Shown one piece after another: positions 42,144 to 50,649 of a DNA stretch of 64,000 bases. Under the pieces are notes generated by a model that worked only from the letters and a program-made list of their open reading frames with translations, ran no database searches and had not been told where the DNA came from. Source of the stretch: an uncultured Lachnospiraceae bacterium (GTDB lineage: Bacteria; Bacillota; Clostridia; Lachnospirales; Lachnospiraceae). How positions within the stretch are numbered: position 1 is the first letter of the stretch; each line of letters begins with the position of its first letter. The position numbers and the translations under genes were made by a program. Location: contig CATXUX010000001.1 of NCBI GenBank assembly GCA_958402795.1, forward strand, positions 1 through 64,000, given 5' to 3'.

Positions 42144-42882
42144 TGCTGACCGCCTCCTTCCTTTCGCCGTTCTTGAAAGCTGAGCTGCCGGAAAGGTTCT
42201 TCAGCAGGATCTTCCGCTCGCCCTTGTATTCCGTGCCGATGAAGCCGAGCCGGAGCAGGAAGCACCGGAATGCGTATTTTTCATTGTCCGCAGGCTTTTC
42301 CTTTGCCGTGACGCGCTTCTGGTTCCTTGCCATGTCGCAGATGGCGGCAATGAAATGGGTGTAGGCTTTCACCGATTCGCTGTCCTGCCCCTCTGCAAAC
42401 CATGGGAAGGAAACTTTCTCCCCGTCTGTTTCAATCGGGAGGCTGTCAACCGCCAGCGCCTTTTTGATGAGGCTGCCCTTGGCATCCACCAGCTTCTGCA
42501 GGTTCTCCAGTGCGGCATCCGTGAAGGATTCCCTCGGCATTGCCACCGTAAGCCCCAAATCCGTCCCCTGCGGCGCGGTTTCCGACGCCTCCACATTGTT
42601 TTCCGCATTCGTGCTTTCTTCCTCCGTATCAGCTTCCTGCGCCGTTTCTGCCGGGACCGCAATGATTCCCCTTTCCTCAAGGCGCTCCAGCAGGTTTTCA
42701 ATCTCTTCACTGTCTGCCCGGTCGTCAAATTCCACCCCGCCGTTTTTGTCGATGTGGAAGTAATCCACCTGGTAAGCCGCCGTCGGCATTCCGAGGTATT
42801 TCGGCTTTACCTCTAAAATCTCTCCCATTGCCTGCACCAGCGCTTTCCGTTCTGCCCCTGTCCTGTTGAATTCAATCCTCAT
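42127..42882 (-). CDS. Accessory protein sharing the amidoligase C-terminal domain
   Basis: 251 residues, MRIEFNRTGAERKALVQAMG. The N-terminal beta domain (YQVDYFHIDKNGGVEFDDRA) is followed by an acidic linker and a middle domain (LTVAMPRESFTDAALENLQK). The C-terminal 75 residues (VKAYTHFIAAICDMARNQKR, then YAFRCFLLRLGFIGTEYKGE) align with the tail of the amidoligase at 40370. Proteins like this are often labelled virulence-related without evidence. The shared tail suggests both bind the same partner. Confidence 0.75.
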   Translation of the reverse strand: MRIEFNRTGAERKALVQAMGEILEVKPKYLGMPTAAYQVDYFHIDKNGGVEFDDRADSEEIENLLERLEERGIIAVPAETAQEADTEEESTNAENNVEASETAPQGTDLGLTVAMPRESFTDAALENLQKLVDAKGSLIKKALAVDSLPIETDGEKVSFPWFAEGQDSESVKAYTHFIAAICDMARNQKRVTAKEKPADNEKYAFRCFLLRLGFIGTEYKGERKILLKNLSGSSAFKNGERKEAVSNEVSE

Positions 42883-42903
42883 TTTTTTGTACCTCCTTCG
42901 TTT

Positions 42904-42944
42904 TTCGGTACTACATTAATCACTCTGAACGGCAGAAATAGCAA
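42904..42944 (-). promoter_or_regulatory. Repeated promoter-like module, degenerate copy E
   Basis: TTGCTA (42939-42944), 17 bases, GATTAA (42916-42921), then GTAGTACCGAAAA. It keeps the spacing and part of the tail of copies A-D. Confidence 0.6.
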
Positions 42945-42964
42945 GCAGTATGTGAGAAAAAATG

Positions 42965-45349
42965 TCACAATAAAAAGTCCGGGAACTGTGCGTAATACAC
43001 AATGCCCGAAAGCACGAAATAGACATTCGGCAGCGCCACTCCGTTGCCCCACATCTTATATTCAGCGGAATCCGAATGCGGCTCTTTCAGCCACTTGATG
43101 ATCTGCTTATCCGTTTTTGGCTTGGTTGAAGTCCCCGCAATCCTACGGTGGGCCTCAAAGACCTCCCGCCAGAAGGCAAGGTCATCCTCCGTTGGCTCTT
43201 CCGTCTCAAGACCGCTGCACCACCAGTCCGGGAAACCCTGCAGCCTTGCACATTCCGTAGGAGTCAGCCTGCGGACGATATACTCCGGCTCCATGATATG
43301 GTAGTCCCCGCTGAACGCTTCCTGGTTGCCGAGCCACTGCTTGGAACCCATGCTTGCGGAAAGTGTGCCGAACACCTCCTTGCCGGATGCCGTCTGCACA
43401 TCATTGATGACGGGCGGGTCTTTATAGTCCGTAGCCACCAGCGTGTTCGCCAGCTCTTTCTCCGCCCGTGTGAAATGGGAGTTCTTGCTCGTGCAGTAGG
43501 TCGGGTGTGCGACTGCGTGTCTGTCCGTAGCATCCAGCGTAAAGGACACATCCTCGTTGATGCCGCTGCCCTGCGGCCCGTTCCTGTCATCCCGCCCGAT
43601 CATGGAGCCCTGCAGGACAAAGGTCTGCATCTGCATATTCCGTGTCGCCATCAGCGCCCCGGACTTCCCCTGCAGGTCGATTACTTCATCCCTCTGGTTG
43701 ATGTGGAATGCTGACATCCCGCCCGGCTCCACCACCGCAATGCCGCCCTGGTTGCAGGAAGGATTCCCACCGTTCCCATCCAATGTCCGGGAGGTGTCCG
43801 CCTCATAAAATCCGCTGTGGGGATTATCTGACTTCATGGCATTGCTGTCCTTGGAACAGATGCCGTATGCCTGCACCACCAGCTCATTGCACCGGCTTTC
43901 CCCGACATCAAAGGTGTTCAGCGTGTTTGCCACCTTCCCGTCCTTCCAGGTCGGCGCATCCCCTTTGTAGTGGGCGCGGTATCCCTTGCAGAACGGCACG
44001 AACACCGTCTGGTCATTGTTGCAGGAGAGCGTCGCAGACTTGTCGTCCTGAATGATCGCCCCCTTGCCGCCGCCTTCACAGCCGGAGCGGATTTTCAGCG
44101 TCTTTGGCGTTTCCACCACGAACGGCTGGTTGTTCCCGCCCATGCCATAGGTAGAACTGACCGTAGGGGCTGTTTCCAGCGGTCCCGTGTACCTCGTATC
44201 CTGCGAATGGTTCTCAAACATTGCAGGCTCCCCGGCCGCATCCTCCCGGCTCATAACCATCGGGACATTGCCTCCGCCCGTCCCCATCCGGAAGGTCAGC
44301 GTCTGCACTTTGCCGTCCTCCGACAGCTTCACGCGGCTGTCCGCCGGGTGGTTTTCCAAAGCCAGCGCCGCCGGCACCGTCCCGGCGCGGAGCGTGGGCG
44401 AGGTTTCCTCCTCATACCCTATTCCCCGTGCCTGTGCGGAATGCTCCGTGCAGAAACCCGCCGATTCCAGCACACACGGCGGATGGTGTGCCTCCGCCCG
44501 CAGGGTGCAGGTCACGTCATCCGTCACATCCATCCTCTGCCCGCCCTGGTCGTTTAAGCAGATGCCGCCTGCCGCTCCAGCGCGATCCGCAGCACCTCCG
44601 GCAGCTCCTTGCCACGCACGGAAGCCCTCCGCAGAATACCCAGACACGCCTTCGGACTCAAATAATATCTTTCCGGCACTCCCGCCTGCAAAATCTGCGA
44701 CAAGGTAGATGCGTTTCCTTCGTTGGGGGATTCCCCAAAATTGGGCGTCAAGGACGCGCCATGCGAGGGAAAATCCGTCTCCCACAATATTTCCTGCGTT
44801 TGCCCATTTCCCCTTTGGAGGTCCAGGTACAGAAATACTCTCGTCTTTGACGGAGCAGACCGCTTCGAGGACGGCTTTGAAGTCCTCCCCTCTGTTGGAT
44901 GAGAAGGCGCCGGGGACGTTCTCCCACACGATAAACCTTGGATATTTTCCATCTGTTGCACACCTCATTTCCTTTACAATTCTGATTGCCTGGTAGAACA
45001 GGCAAGACTGCCGCCCGTCCAGCCCCGCCCGCTTCCCCGCCACCGACATATCGGTGCAGGGCGATCCGAACGTGATAATGTCCACCGGGGCAATCTCTGC
45101 GCCATCCACCGCAGAAATATCGCCCAGATGCTTCACATCCGGCAGCCGCTTCGTGGTCACCCGGATGGGGAACGGCTCAATCTCCGAGGCCCATAAAGGG
45201 GTGATGCCCGCAAGCAGCCCGCCGAGCGGAAAGCCCCCGCTGCCGTCAAACAAGCTTCCAAGGGTCAGGCAGGAATCCGCAGTCTGCGGATTCGGTGTGT
45301 CTCCGCCGCCTGTGCCTGGCTCCCTTCTATGGATATATATAGCGTCCAC
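42965..45349 (-). CDS. Phage DNA cytosine-5 methyltransferase with a long repeat insert
   Basis: 794 residues; the start is GTG, sharing one base with the stop of the ParB-methyltransferase gene. m5C motifs: I LGSLFDGSGGFPLGG, IV GSPCTDMSVAGKR (catalytic Cys98), VI WENVPGAFSSNRGEDF, VIII QRRKRIYLVADF. After that comes an insert of about 440 residues made of roughly ten degenerate units of the form TLxA-x(8-15)-VVE (for example DVTCTLRAEAHHPP, TSPTLRAGTVP, NTLVATDYKDPPVI). Motif IX RRLTPTECARLQGFP and X MWGNGVALPNVYFV close the protein. It probably modifies phage DNA against host restriction. Confidence 0.9.
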   Translation of the reverse strand: MDAIYIHRREPGTGGGDTPNPQTADSCLTLGSLFDGSGGFPLGGLLAGITPLWASEIEPFPIRVTTKRLPDVKHLGDISAVDGAEIAPVDIITFGSPCTDMSVAGKRAGLDGRQSCLFYQAIRIVKEMRCATDGKYPRFIVWENVPGAFSSNRGEDFKAVLEAVCSVKDESISVPGPPKGKWANAGNIVGDGFSLAWRVLDAQFWGIPQRRKRIYLVADFAGGSAGKILFESEGVSGYSAEGFRAWQGAAGGAADRAGAAGGICLNDQGGQRMDVTDDVTCTLRAEAHHPPCVLESAGFCTEHSAQARGIGYEEETSPTLRAGTVPAALALENHPADSRVKLSEDGKVQTLTFRMGTGGGNVPMVMSREDAAGEPAMFENHSQDTRYTGPLETAPTVSSTYGMGGNNQPFVVETPKTLKIRSGCEGGGKGAIIQDDKSATLSCNNDQTVFVPFCKGYRAHYKGDAPTWKDGKVANTLNTFDVGESRCNELVVQAYGICSKDSNAMKSDNPHSGFYEADTSRTLDGNGGNPSCNQGGIAVVEPGGMSAFHINQRDEVIDLQGKSGALMATRNMQMQTFVLQGSMIGRDDRNGPQGSGINEDVSFTLDATDRHAVAHPTYCTSKNSHFTRAEKELANTLVATDYKDPPVINDVQTASGKEVFGTLSASMGSKQWLGNQEAFSGDYHIMEPEYIVRRLTPTECARLQGFPDWWCSGLETEEPTEDDLAFWREVFEAHRRIAGTSTKPKTDKQIIKWLKEPHSDSAEYKMWGNGVALPNVYFVLSGIVYYAQFPDFLL

Positions 45350-46602
45350 TATGCCTCCACCTCCTTCACCAGTTCTGAGTACGGGATTTTCTCCCCGCCC
45401 CGCTCCACAAAAATATCCTCCGGCGCAATCCCGATTTCCACGGCACGGCGGAGGATAACAGATGCGTATTTTTCGTCCAGCTCCATCATGTGGCAGATGC
45501 GGTTCATCTGTTCGCAGGCCATCATGGTGGAGCCGCTTCCGCCGAAAGTGTCTATCACGATGGCGTTTTCCTGCGAGGAATTGCTGATCGGATAGCCGAG
45601 CAGGTCAAGCGGCTTGGAGGTCGGGTGGTTCTTATTCCGCTTCGGCTTGTCGTAATTCCAGATGGTGGTCTGCTTCCGGTCGGAATACCACGGATGTTTG
45701 CCGTTCTTCAGAAAACCATACAGCACAGGCTCATGCTGCCACTGGTAATCCGAACGCCCAAGCACCAGGGAATTCTTCACCCAGATGCACACGCCCGCAA
45801 GGTGGAACCCCGCATCCACAAAGGCTTTCCTGAAATTCAGCCCCTCCGTGTCCGCATGGAACACATAAGCCGCGCCGCCGCTTTCCAGATGCTCCACCAT
45901 GCAGACAAACGAATTATACAGAAATGTGTAGAATTCATCCCCCTTCATGCTGTCGTTCTGAATGGAAAGCCCGCTGCCACTCTTGAAGGAGACTCCATAC
46001 GGCGGGTCCGTGACGATGAGGTTTGCCTTTTTCCCATCCATGAGCGCCGCCACATCCTCCGCACTGGTGGCATCCCCGCACATCAGCCTGTGCCTGCCCA
46101 CCGTCCAGATGTCGCCCCTCTCCACGAATGCCGCTTTCTCCAAGGCTGCGGAAAGGTCGAAGTCATCATCTTTCACATCTTTCTCCCCGTCCCCGGAGAA
46201 AAGGTCTGCGATCTCATCCTCACCGAAGCCCGTAAGGGATACATCAAAATCCGCACCCTGCAAACTTTCAATCTCAATGCGGAGCAGCTCCTCATCCCAC
46301 CCGGCGTCCAAAGCCATGCGGTTGTCCGCAAGGATATAGGCTTTCTTCTGCGCCTCCGTCAGATAGTCAACAAACACACACGGGACTTCCGTGATCCCTT
46401 CCTCCTTCGCCGCCGCAATCCTGCCATGCCCCGCAATGACATTGAAATCCCGGTCGATGATGACCGGGTTGATGAAGCCGAACTCCCGCAGGGATGAGCG
46501 GAGCTTGGTGAGCTGCTCCGGCGAGTGCGTCCGTGCGTTATTCACATACGGCACCAGTTTCCCCAAAGGGATGAGCTGCATCTCGGTTGTCGTCTTACCC
46601 AT
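45349..46602 (-). CDS. ParB-domain plus adenine/cytosine-N4 DNA methyltransferase fusion
   Basis: 417 residues. Residues 10-110 are a ParB/Srx nuclease-like domain (NNARTHSPEQLTKLRSSLRE, DFNVIAGHGRIAAAKEEGIT). The methyltransferase follows with DPPYG at 199-203, then FGGSGSTMMACEQMNRICHM near residue 365. The motif order (IV before I) marks a beta-class enzyme. Common in Firmicute phages next to the terminase genes. It is expected to modify DNA; ParB's role here is unknown. It overlaps the m5C gene start. Confidence 0.9.
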   Translation of the reverse strand: MGKTTTEMQLIPLGKLVPYVNNARTHSPEQLTKLRSSLREFGFINPVIIDRDFNVIAGHGRIAAAKEEGITEVPCVFVDYLTEAQKKAYILADNRMALDAGWDEELLRIEIESLQGADFDVSLTGFGEDEIADLFSGDGEKDVKDDDFDLSAALEKAAFVERGDIWTVGRHRLMCGDATSAEDVAALMDGKKANLIVTDPPYGVSFKSGSGLSIQNDSMKGDEFYTFLYNSFVCMVEHLESGGAAYVFHADTEGLNFRKAFVDAGFHLAGVCIWVKNSLVLGRSDYQWQHEPVLYGFLKNGKHPWYSDRKQTTIWNYDKPKRNKNHPTSKPLDLLGYPISNSSQENAIVIDTFGGSGSTMMACEQMNRICHMMELDEKYASVILRRAVEIGIAPEDIFVERGGEKIPYSELVKEVEA

Positions 46603-46610
46603 TTTTTTAT

Positions 46611-47144
46611 CTACACTCCTTTCCTCGCGCGGAGCAGCCGCTCCATCACGTCATCTTGGGGCGTGTTCCCCTGGAACTCCACCGAGCAGTTCTCCTTCAC
46701 AATCTGGTATATCTGCATCCAGCAGTAATTGGTCTGCTTCATGTAGGACTGGCTCATGGTGACATAGGGGGACGCGATGGCAGCCCCCGTGGTCGGGTGC
46801 TTCGCCAGGAAACCAGTGGAGGACACGATCTCCTCGCACTGAATCCATCTGGACACACTCATGGCGTACTGCTCCACCATCTGCACTGTGACCAGTTTTT
46901 CACATCCCCTTGCCTTCAGCCACGCATAGGTTTCGTTGTAGACTTCCTCCGCCACTAACTCCCGCCCGCTTTTCTGTGGGGATTTCAGGAAATCCTTCAC
47001 GGGTGGCACTTCCATGCCCTCCAGCTCGGCCGGCTCCATCATAACTTCCGCCGGCCGGCCTTCGGCAATCTTCTCCGTGAGCGCCTTGGGCTTTCGTCCT
47101 GCCCCCGGCCTTGCGCCGCCGCGCCTGCTGCCGTCTTTTGCCAC
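46611..47144 (-). CDS. Terminase small subunit (P27 family)
   Basis: 177 residues; I prefer the GTG at 47144 (VAKDGSRRGGARPGAGRK), with GGTGAGG upstream and no ATG near. RRGGARPGAGRKPKALTEKI is the family's basic N-terminus. FLKSPQKSGRELVAEEVYNE and VEQYAMSVSRWIQCEEIVSS form the helical core. It recognises phage DNA for packaging. The hairpin-rich DNA upstream (47160-47365) may be its binding or cleavage region. Confidence 0.85.
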   Translation of the reverse strand: MAKDGSRRGGARPGAGRKPKALTEKIAEGRPAEVMMEPAELEGMEVPPVKDFLKSPQKSGRELVAEEVYNETYAWLKARGCEKLVTVQMVEQYAMSVSRWIQCEEIVSSTGFLAKHPTTGAAIASPYVTMSQSYMKQTNYCWMQIYQIVKENCSVEFQGNTPQDDVMERLLRARKGV

Positions 47145-47159
47145 TGTCCTCACCCCGTT

Positions 47160-47365
47160 TCTTTGATTTCGTTTGAAAAAATGCTGCGGAAATCAAACGC
47201 CGCAGCACCTTAAAAAGCCTTTATTTTACGGGAAATCCTGCAGGGGTCAATCCCCCGTTTGATTTCCGGTTTTTATGCGTGACACCCCACGCCCGTTCCA
47301 CAGAGAATCTGCTGTGGAGATTTCGACCGCCCCTCCGGGTCAGCGGAAACCTCCACAGCATAAAT
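47160..47365. other. Hairpin-rich region between TerS and HNH genes, candidate cos/pac site
   Basis: Contains an inverted pair GGAAATCAAACG (47188-47199) and CGTTTGATTTCC (47256-47267), a third TTTGATTTC at 47162, a GCTGCGG/CCGCAGC hairpin around 47183-47206, and a 15-base arm hairpin TGCTGTGGAGATTTC (47310-47324) with GAAACCTCCACAGCA (47346-47360). The CCACAG motif occurs three times. No gene is present. Terminase recognition sites often lie here. Confidence 0.5.
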
Positions 47366-47389
47366 CAACACTGCACTGATTCCCATAAA

Positions 47390-47749
47390 TTAATGCTTAT
47401 TCCACCTGTCGCCACGCTCCGCATGAATCCTTGCATGGCAGGACTGGCACAGCGACACAAGATTGCTCTCATCATGAGTGCCGCCCTCTGCCAGCGGCAG
47501 CTTGTGGTGTACCTCTTCCACCGGATGCAGCAGCCCTTTCCTGTAACACTCCTCACAGAACGGGTGCTTGGCGGCATAGCGGTCACGGATTCTCTTCCAT
47601 GCACGCCCATACCTACGGCGTACAGCCGGGTCACGGTCGTACTTCTCGTAGCGGCGGTTCTCCTGTCTCTCATGTTCCTCACAGAACCTCCCGTCTGTCA
47701 GCTTCGGGCATCCGGGGAAGGAACACGGCCTCTTCGGTTTCCTTGGCAT
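47390..47749 (-). CDS. Phage HNH endonuclease (packaging associated)
   Basis: 119 residues; start at 47749 (MPRKPKRPCSFPGCPK), with GGGGAGG upstream, rather than the GTG three codons earlier. Two Cys-x-x-Cys-type zinc knuckles (CSFPGCPKLTDGRFC, CEECYRKG) and the HNH core EVHHKLPLAEGGTHDESNLV with SLCQSCHARIH. In HK97-like phages an HNH protein next to the terminase genes is needed with TerL for cos cleavage. Good match to that role. Confidence 0.9.
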   Translation of the reverse strand: MPRKPKRPCSFPGCPKLTDGRFCEEHERQENRRYEKYDRDPAVRRRYGRAWKRIRDRYAAKHPFCEECYRKGLLHPVEEVHHKLPLAEGGTHDESNLVSLCQSCHARIHAERGDRWNKH

Positions 47750-47875
47750 TGCTCTCACCTCCCCATGGCATAAAGAAAGCCCCCGCAGGAGAAACTCCCA
47801 CGAAGGCCGTCTGTCTTTTTGCAGTTTTCGATACTATCAGTATACCACGCCATACGGCAAACATTTTACACGGAA

Positions 47876-48337
47876 TTACTCATGTGCATCCCCGCCCGGT
47901 TTTTCCCGGTCAAACTTCACATCCTTACAGACATTTGCAAATGACCGGTATGTGCCTGCCACCAGTTCCGACCAGCGTTCCAACTGCCCCGTCATGATCT
48001 CCATCTGACGAAGCAGCTTGTAGATGTGGAACTCCGGGTCGTAGTTGCCAACATTCTCGTTGATGTCCAGGTCATCAAACATCTTCTGTGTCTCCTCCAA
48101 TGCCACGGCATTGAATGTCTCCATGTTCTCCGCCATGGTCCCGATGATCAGCCTCTCCAGTTCCTCCGCCGTGCGGAATTCCTCAAACACCTCGAAGTAA
48201 TGGTACTGGTCGTTGTACACATAGAAAAAGTTCGGCCCTTTCCTGCCAATGGCGATGTCCGAATGCCACTCATTAAAATAATCGCTGTATTTTTCTGCCA
48301 CCGCTATAATCTTTGAAACTTCATCTTCTTCTGCCAT
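47876..48337 (-). CDS. Hypothetical phage protein
   Basis: 153 residues, MAEEDEVSKIIAVAEKYSDY. Helical ends surround a beta core (NFFYVYNDQYHYFEVFEEFR). ERLIIGTMAENMETFNAVAL and MTGQLERWSELVAGTYRSFA are amphipathic. No motif recognised. It sits between the HNH gene and the sigma-like regulator in the late region; the function is unknown. Confidence 0.7.
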   Translation of the reverse strand: MAEEDEVSKIIAVAEKYSDYFNEWHSDIAIGRKGPNFFYVYNDQYHYFEVFEEFRTAEELERLIIGTMAENMETFNAVALEETQKMFDDLDINENVGNYDPEFHIYKLLRQMEIMTGQLERWSELVAGTYRSFANVCKDVKFDREKPGGDAHE

Positions 48338-48405
48338 CCTGCATCTCCTCTCGTTTTGGTATGGTGCATATTACCGTCATCCGGGAAATATATCCACTCA
48401 TTTTT

Positions 48406-48867
48406 TCAGCTTTTCCCAAAAAGCAGGATGGTGAGGTGGTGCAATGCACGGTTCTTTTTGTTATAAGCGGAACTCTGCTCGATGTGGAAATGGTCTGCGA
48501 TTTTATAAATCATACTGCTGCCATATTCATTGCTGCCGCCGTAGAAATTTTCCAGCACATACCGTTCATCCTCTGAAAGCTCCTCCCATGCCGGGAGAAA
48601 CCACGCCATATATTCCACTGCCTGCCGGTACCGCTCTTTCAGGACATCGATTTCCTCAATGCCCTTTATCATCCTGTCCTCCACGGCACGGGGATTGTGT
48701 GTTCGGGGCATCCCGTCAGACTGCGGGCTGCTGACGCCGCCCATTTTTTCATATGCCGCCTTTATCTCATCATCCGTGTGTTCGATGATGAACTTCATGC
48801 TGCTGTAATCCTTCAGTGCATCCACGGCCGCCGACCGCTTGTCAAGGTACTTCCAGATAATGCTCAT
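48406..48867 (-). CDS. Phage late regulator, ArpU/RinA-like or sigma-like
   Basis: 153 residues from MSIIWKYLDKRSAAVDALKD (ATG at 48867, 8 bases after GGAGG; the frame can extend to a TTG). A sigma-region-4-like helix-turn-helix lies at ELSEDERYVLENFYGG to YGSSMIYKIADHFHIEQSSA, followed by NKKNRALHHL. This is the typical late-operon transcription activator found just before terminase genes in Firmicute phages. It probably switches on the head, tail and lysis genes downstream. Confidence 0.82.
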   Translation of the reverse strand: MSIIWKYLDKRSAAVDALKDYSSMKFIIEHTDDEIKAAYEKMGGVSSPQSDGMPRTHNPRAVEDRMIKGIEEIDVLKERYRQAVEYMAWFLPAWEELSEDERYVLENFYGGSNEYGSSMIYKIADHFHIEQSSAYNKKNRALHHLTILLFGKS

Positions 48868-48976
48868 AAGCCATGCCTCCAATCAAAATATATTTGCTTC
48901 CCCCGGATTTTCAAAGATTGTCATTGATTTTCGTTGATTGGCTCAGATTTGCATTTTTGACTGGCGGCATTTCCGC

Positions 48977-50341
48977 TTATATCTTCAAGTCTGCCTTCAC
49001 CGCATCGATCAGTGCGGCCTGCGTGGTGTCCTTTTCGGAAAGTGCCTTCATGATCCGCTCGTCTATGGTTCCTTTTGTGATGATGTGCTGCACCACCACG
49101 GTTTCCAATTGCTGCCCCTGCCGCCACAGCCTCGCCACCGTCTGCTGGTATAACTCAAGGCTCCATGTCAGCCCGAACCACACCAGCGTGTTCCCTCCGC
49201 TCTGGAGGTTGAGGCCGTGTCCTGCGGATGCCGGATGGATCAGCGCCACCGGGATTTCCCCGGCGTTCCATTTCCGGATGCTGCTGTCCGTGTCCAGCCG
49301 GGAACACGGGACTTTCAGTTTTTGGAGCCGTTCTGAAATCCTCTCAAGGTCATGCCGGAACCAGTAAGCCACAAGCACCGGCTTGCCGTTCGCCGCCTCG
49401 ATGATGTCCTCCAGAGCGTCCAGCTTCCGCTCATGGATGGCGACTGTCTCCCCGGCATCCGTGTACACCGCGCCGTTTGCCATCTGCGACAGCTTCCCGG
49501 AAAGGGATGCGGCATTGGCGGCTGTGATCTCACCGTCCGGCATCTGCAGGACGAGGTCTTTCTTCAAATCCGCATACCGCGAATCCTCCTTCTCAGAGAG
49601 ATACACGGTGTATCTGGAATTTATCAGCTCCGGCATCTGCAGGTGGTCGGTGGACTTCATGGAAATGGTGATGTCGGAGATTTTATTATATATCTGCTCT
49701 TCCGCACCCGGCAGCGGCTTATAGGAGAACACCACCTGCCCGTTCTGCTTATCCGGCCGGAAATAGGAGGTGCGGTACTGCCCGATGAACCGCCCAAGCC
49801 GCTCGCCCATGTCCAGCAGCCGGAACTCCGCCCACAAGTCCATCAGGCCGTTGCTGGAAGGCGTCCCTGTCAGCCCCACGATGCGCTTTACCTTCGGCCG
49901 GACTTTCATCAATGCCCTGAACCGCTTCGTCTGGTGGTTCTTGAAGGAGGAAAGCTCATCAATCACCACCATGTCGAAATCAAACGGTATTCCGCTCTCC
50001 GTAACCAGCCACTGCACATTCTCACGGTTGATGAGATAAATGTCCGCCTGTTTCCGAAGCGCCGCCAGCCTCTCCGCCGCCGTCCCGACTGCCACGCTGT
50101 ACTTAAGCCCCTTAAGATGATCCCACTTTTCAATCTCTGCCGGCCAACTGAAGGAGGCTACCCGGATCGGCGCTACCACAAGCACCCTGTGAATTTCAAA
50201 GCTGTCAAACATCAGGTCGTTGACCGCCGTCAGCGTAATGCTCGTTTTCCCTAATCCACAGTCCAGGAAGATGGCGGACACCGGATGTGCCTCAATATAC
50301 TCTGCCGTAAATTTCTGGTATTTATGTGGCTCGTATCTCAT
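48977..50341 (-). CDS. SNF2-type DEAD/DEAH helicase
   Basis: 454 residues from MRYEPHKYQKFTAEYIEAHP. Walker A SAIFLDCGLGKTSITLTAVN, motif II FDMVVIDELSSFKNHQTKR, motif III IVGLTGTPSSNGLMDLWAEF, motif V HPASAGHGLNLQSGG and VI WSLELYQQTVARLWRQGQQ. Phage replication/remodelling helicase of the SF2 SNF2 group. Its start lies inside the VRR-NUC gene end (20-base overlap), implying coupling. Confidence 0.9.
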   Translation of the reverse strand: MRYEPHKYQKFTAEYIEAHPVSAIFLDCGLGKTSITLTAVNDLMFDSFEIHRVLVVAPIRVASFSWPAEIEKWDHLKGLKYSVAVGTAAERLAALRKQADIYLINRENVQWLVTESGIPFDFDMVVIDELSSFKNHQTKRFRALMKVRPKVKRIVGLTGTPSSNGLMDLWAEFRLLDMGERLGRFIGQYRTSYFRPDKQNGQVVFSYKPLPGAEEQIYNKISDITISMKSTDHLQMPELINSRYTVYLSEKEDSRYADLKKDLVLQMPDGEITAANAASLSGKLSQMANGAVYTDAGETVAIHERKLDALEDIIEAANGKPVLVAYWFRHDLERISERLQKLKVPCSRLDTDSSIRKWNAGEIPVALIHPASAGHGLNLQSGGNTLVWFGLTWSLELYQQTVARLWRQGQQLETVVVQHIITKGTIDERIMKALSEKDTTQAALIDAVKADLKI

Positions 50342-50603
50342 CAATGATCCCTCCAATCTGCGATTCATCATCCAGCACATACACTTTAAATCCAAGCCGC
50401 CGGAGAAGCCGGTGTCTTGAAAGCTGCAGGGGGCGGGGTTTTTCCCCCGGAGCCTTGACCTCCACAAATGCCATTTTCCCATCCGGGAGAAGTGCCAGTC
50501 TGTCAGGCACCCCATCAAAACCGGGCGATGCGAACTTTACTGCCAGACCACCGGCGACCTTGACTGCCGCCCTGAATTTCTGCTCCAATGTTTTCTCTCT
50601 CAT
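50322..50603 (-). CDS. VRR-NUC domain nuclease
   Basis: 93 residues, MREKTLEQKFRAAVKVAGGL. The compact VRR-NUC core GFDGVPDRLALLPDGKMAFV then EVKAPGEKPRPLQLSRHRLL gives the PD-(D/E)xK residues (D, E-x-K). Phage-type stand-alone VRR-NUC proteins resolve structured DNA. It works with the helicase to which it is coupled. Confidence 0.9.
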   Translation of the reverse strand: MREKTLEQKFRAAVKVAGGLAVKFASPGFDGVPDRLALLPDGKMAFVEVKAPGEKPRPLQLSRHRLLRRLGFKVYVLDDESQIGGIIDEIRAT

Positions 50604-50649
50604 GCAAATGCCTCCAATCCCTTATTTTTCAAGCATTCCAGCCTTTAGG

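Noticed and set aside
45490..46497. 335-codon plus-strand frame opposite the ParB-methyltransferase gene
   Set aside because: Shadow of a gene with clear DPPY and ParB motifs; no independent evidence of coding.
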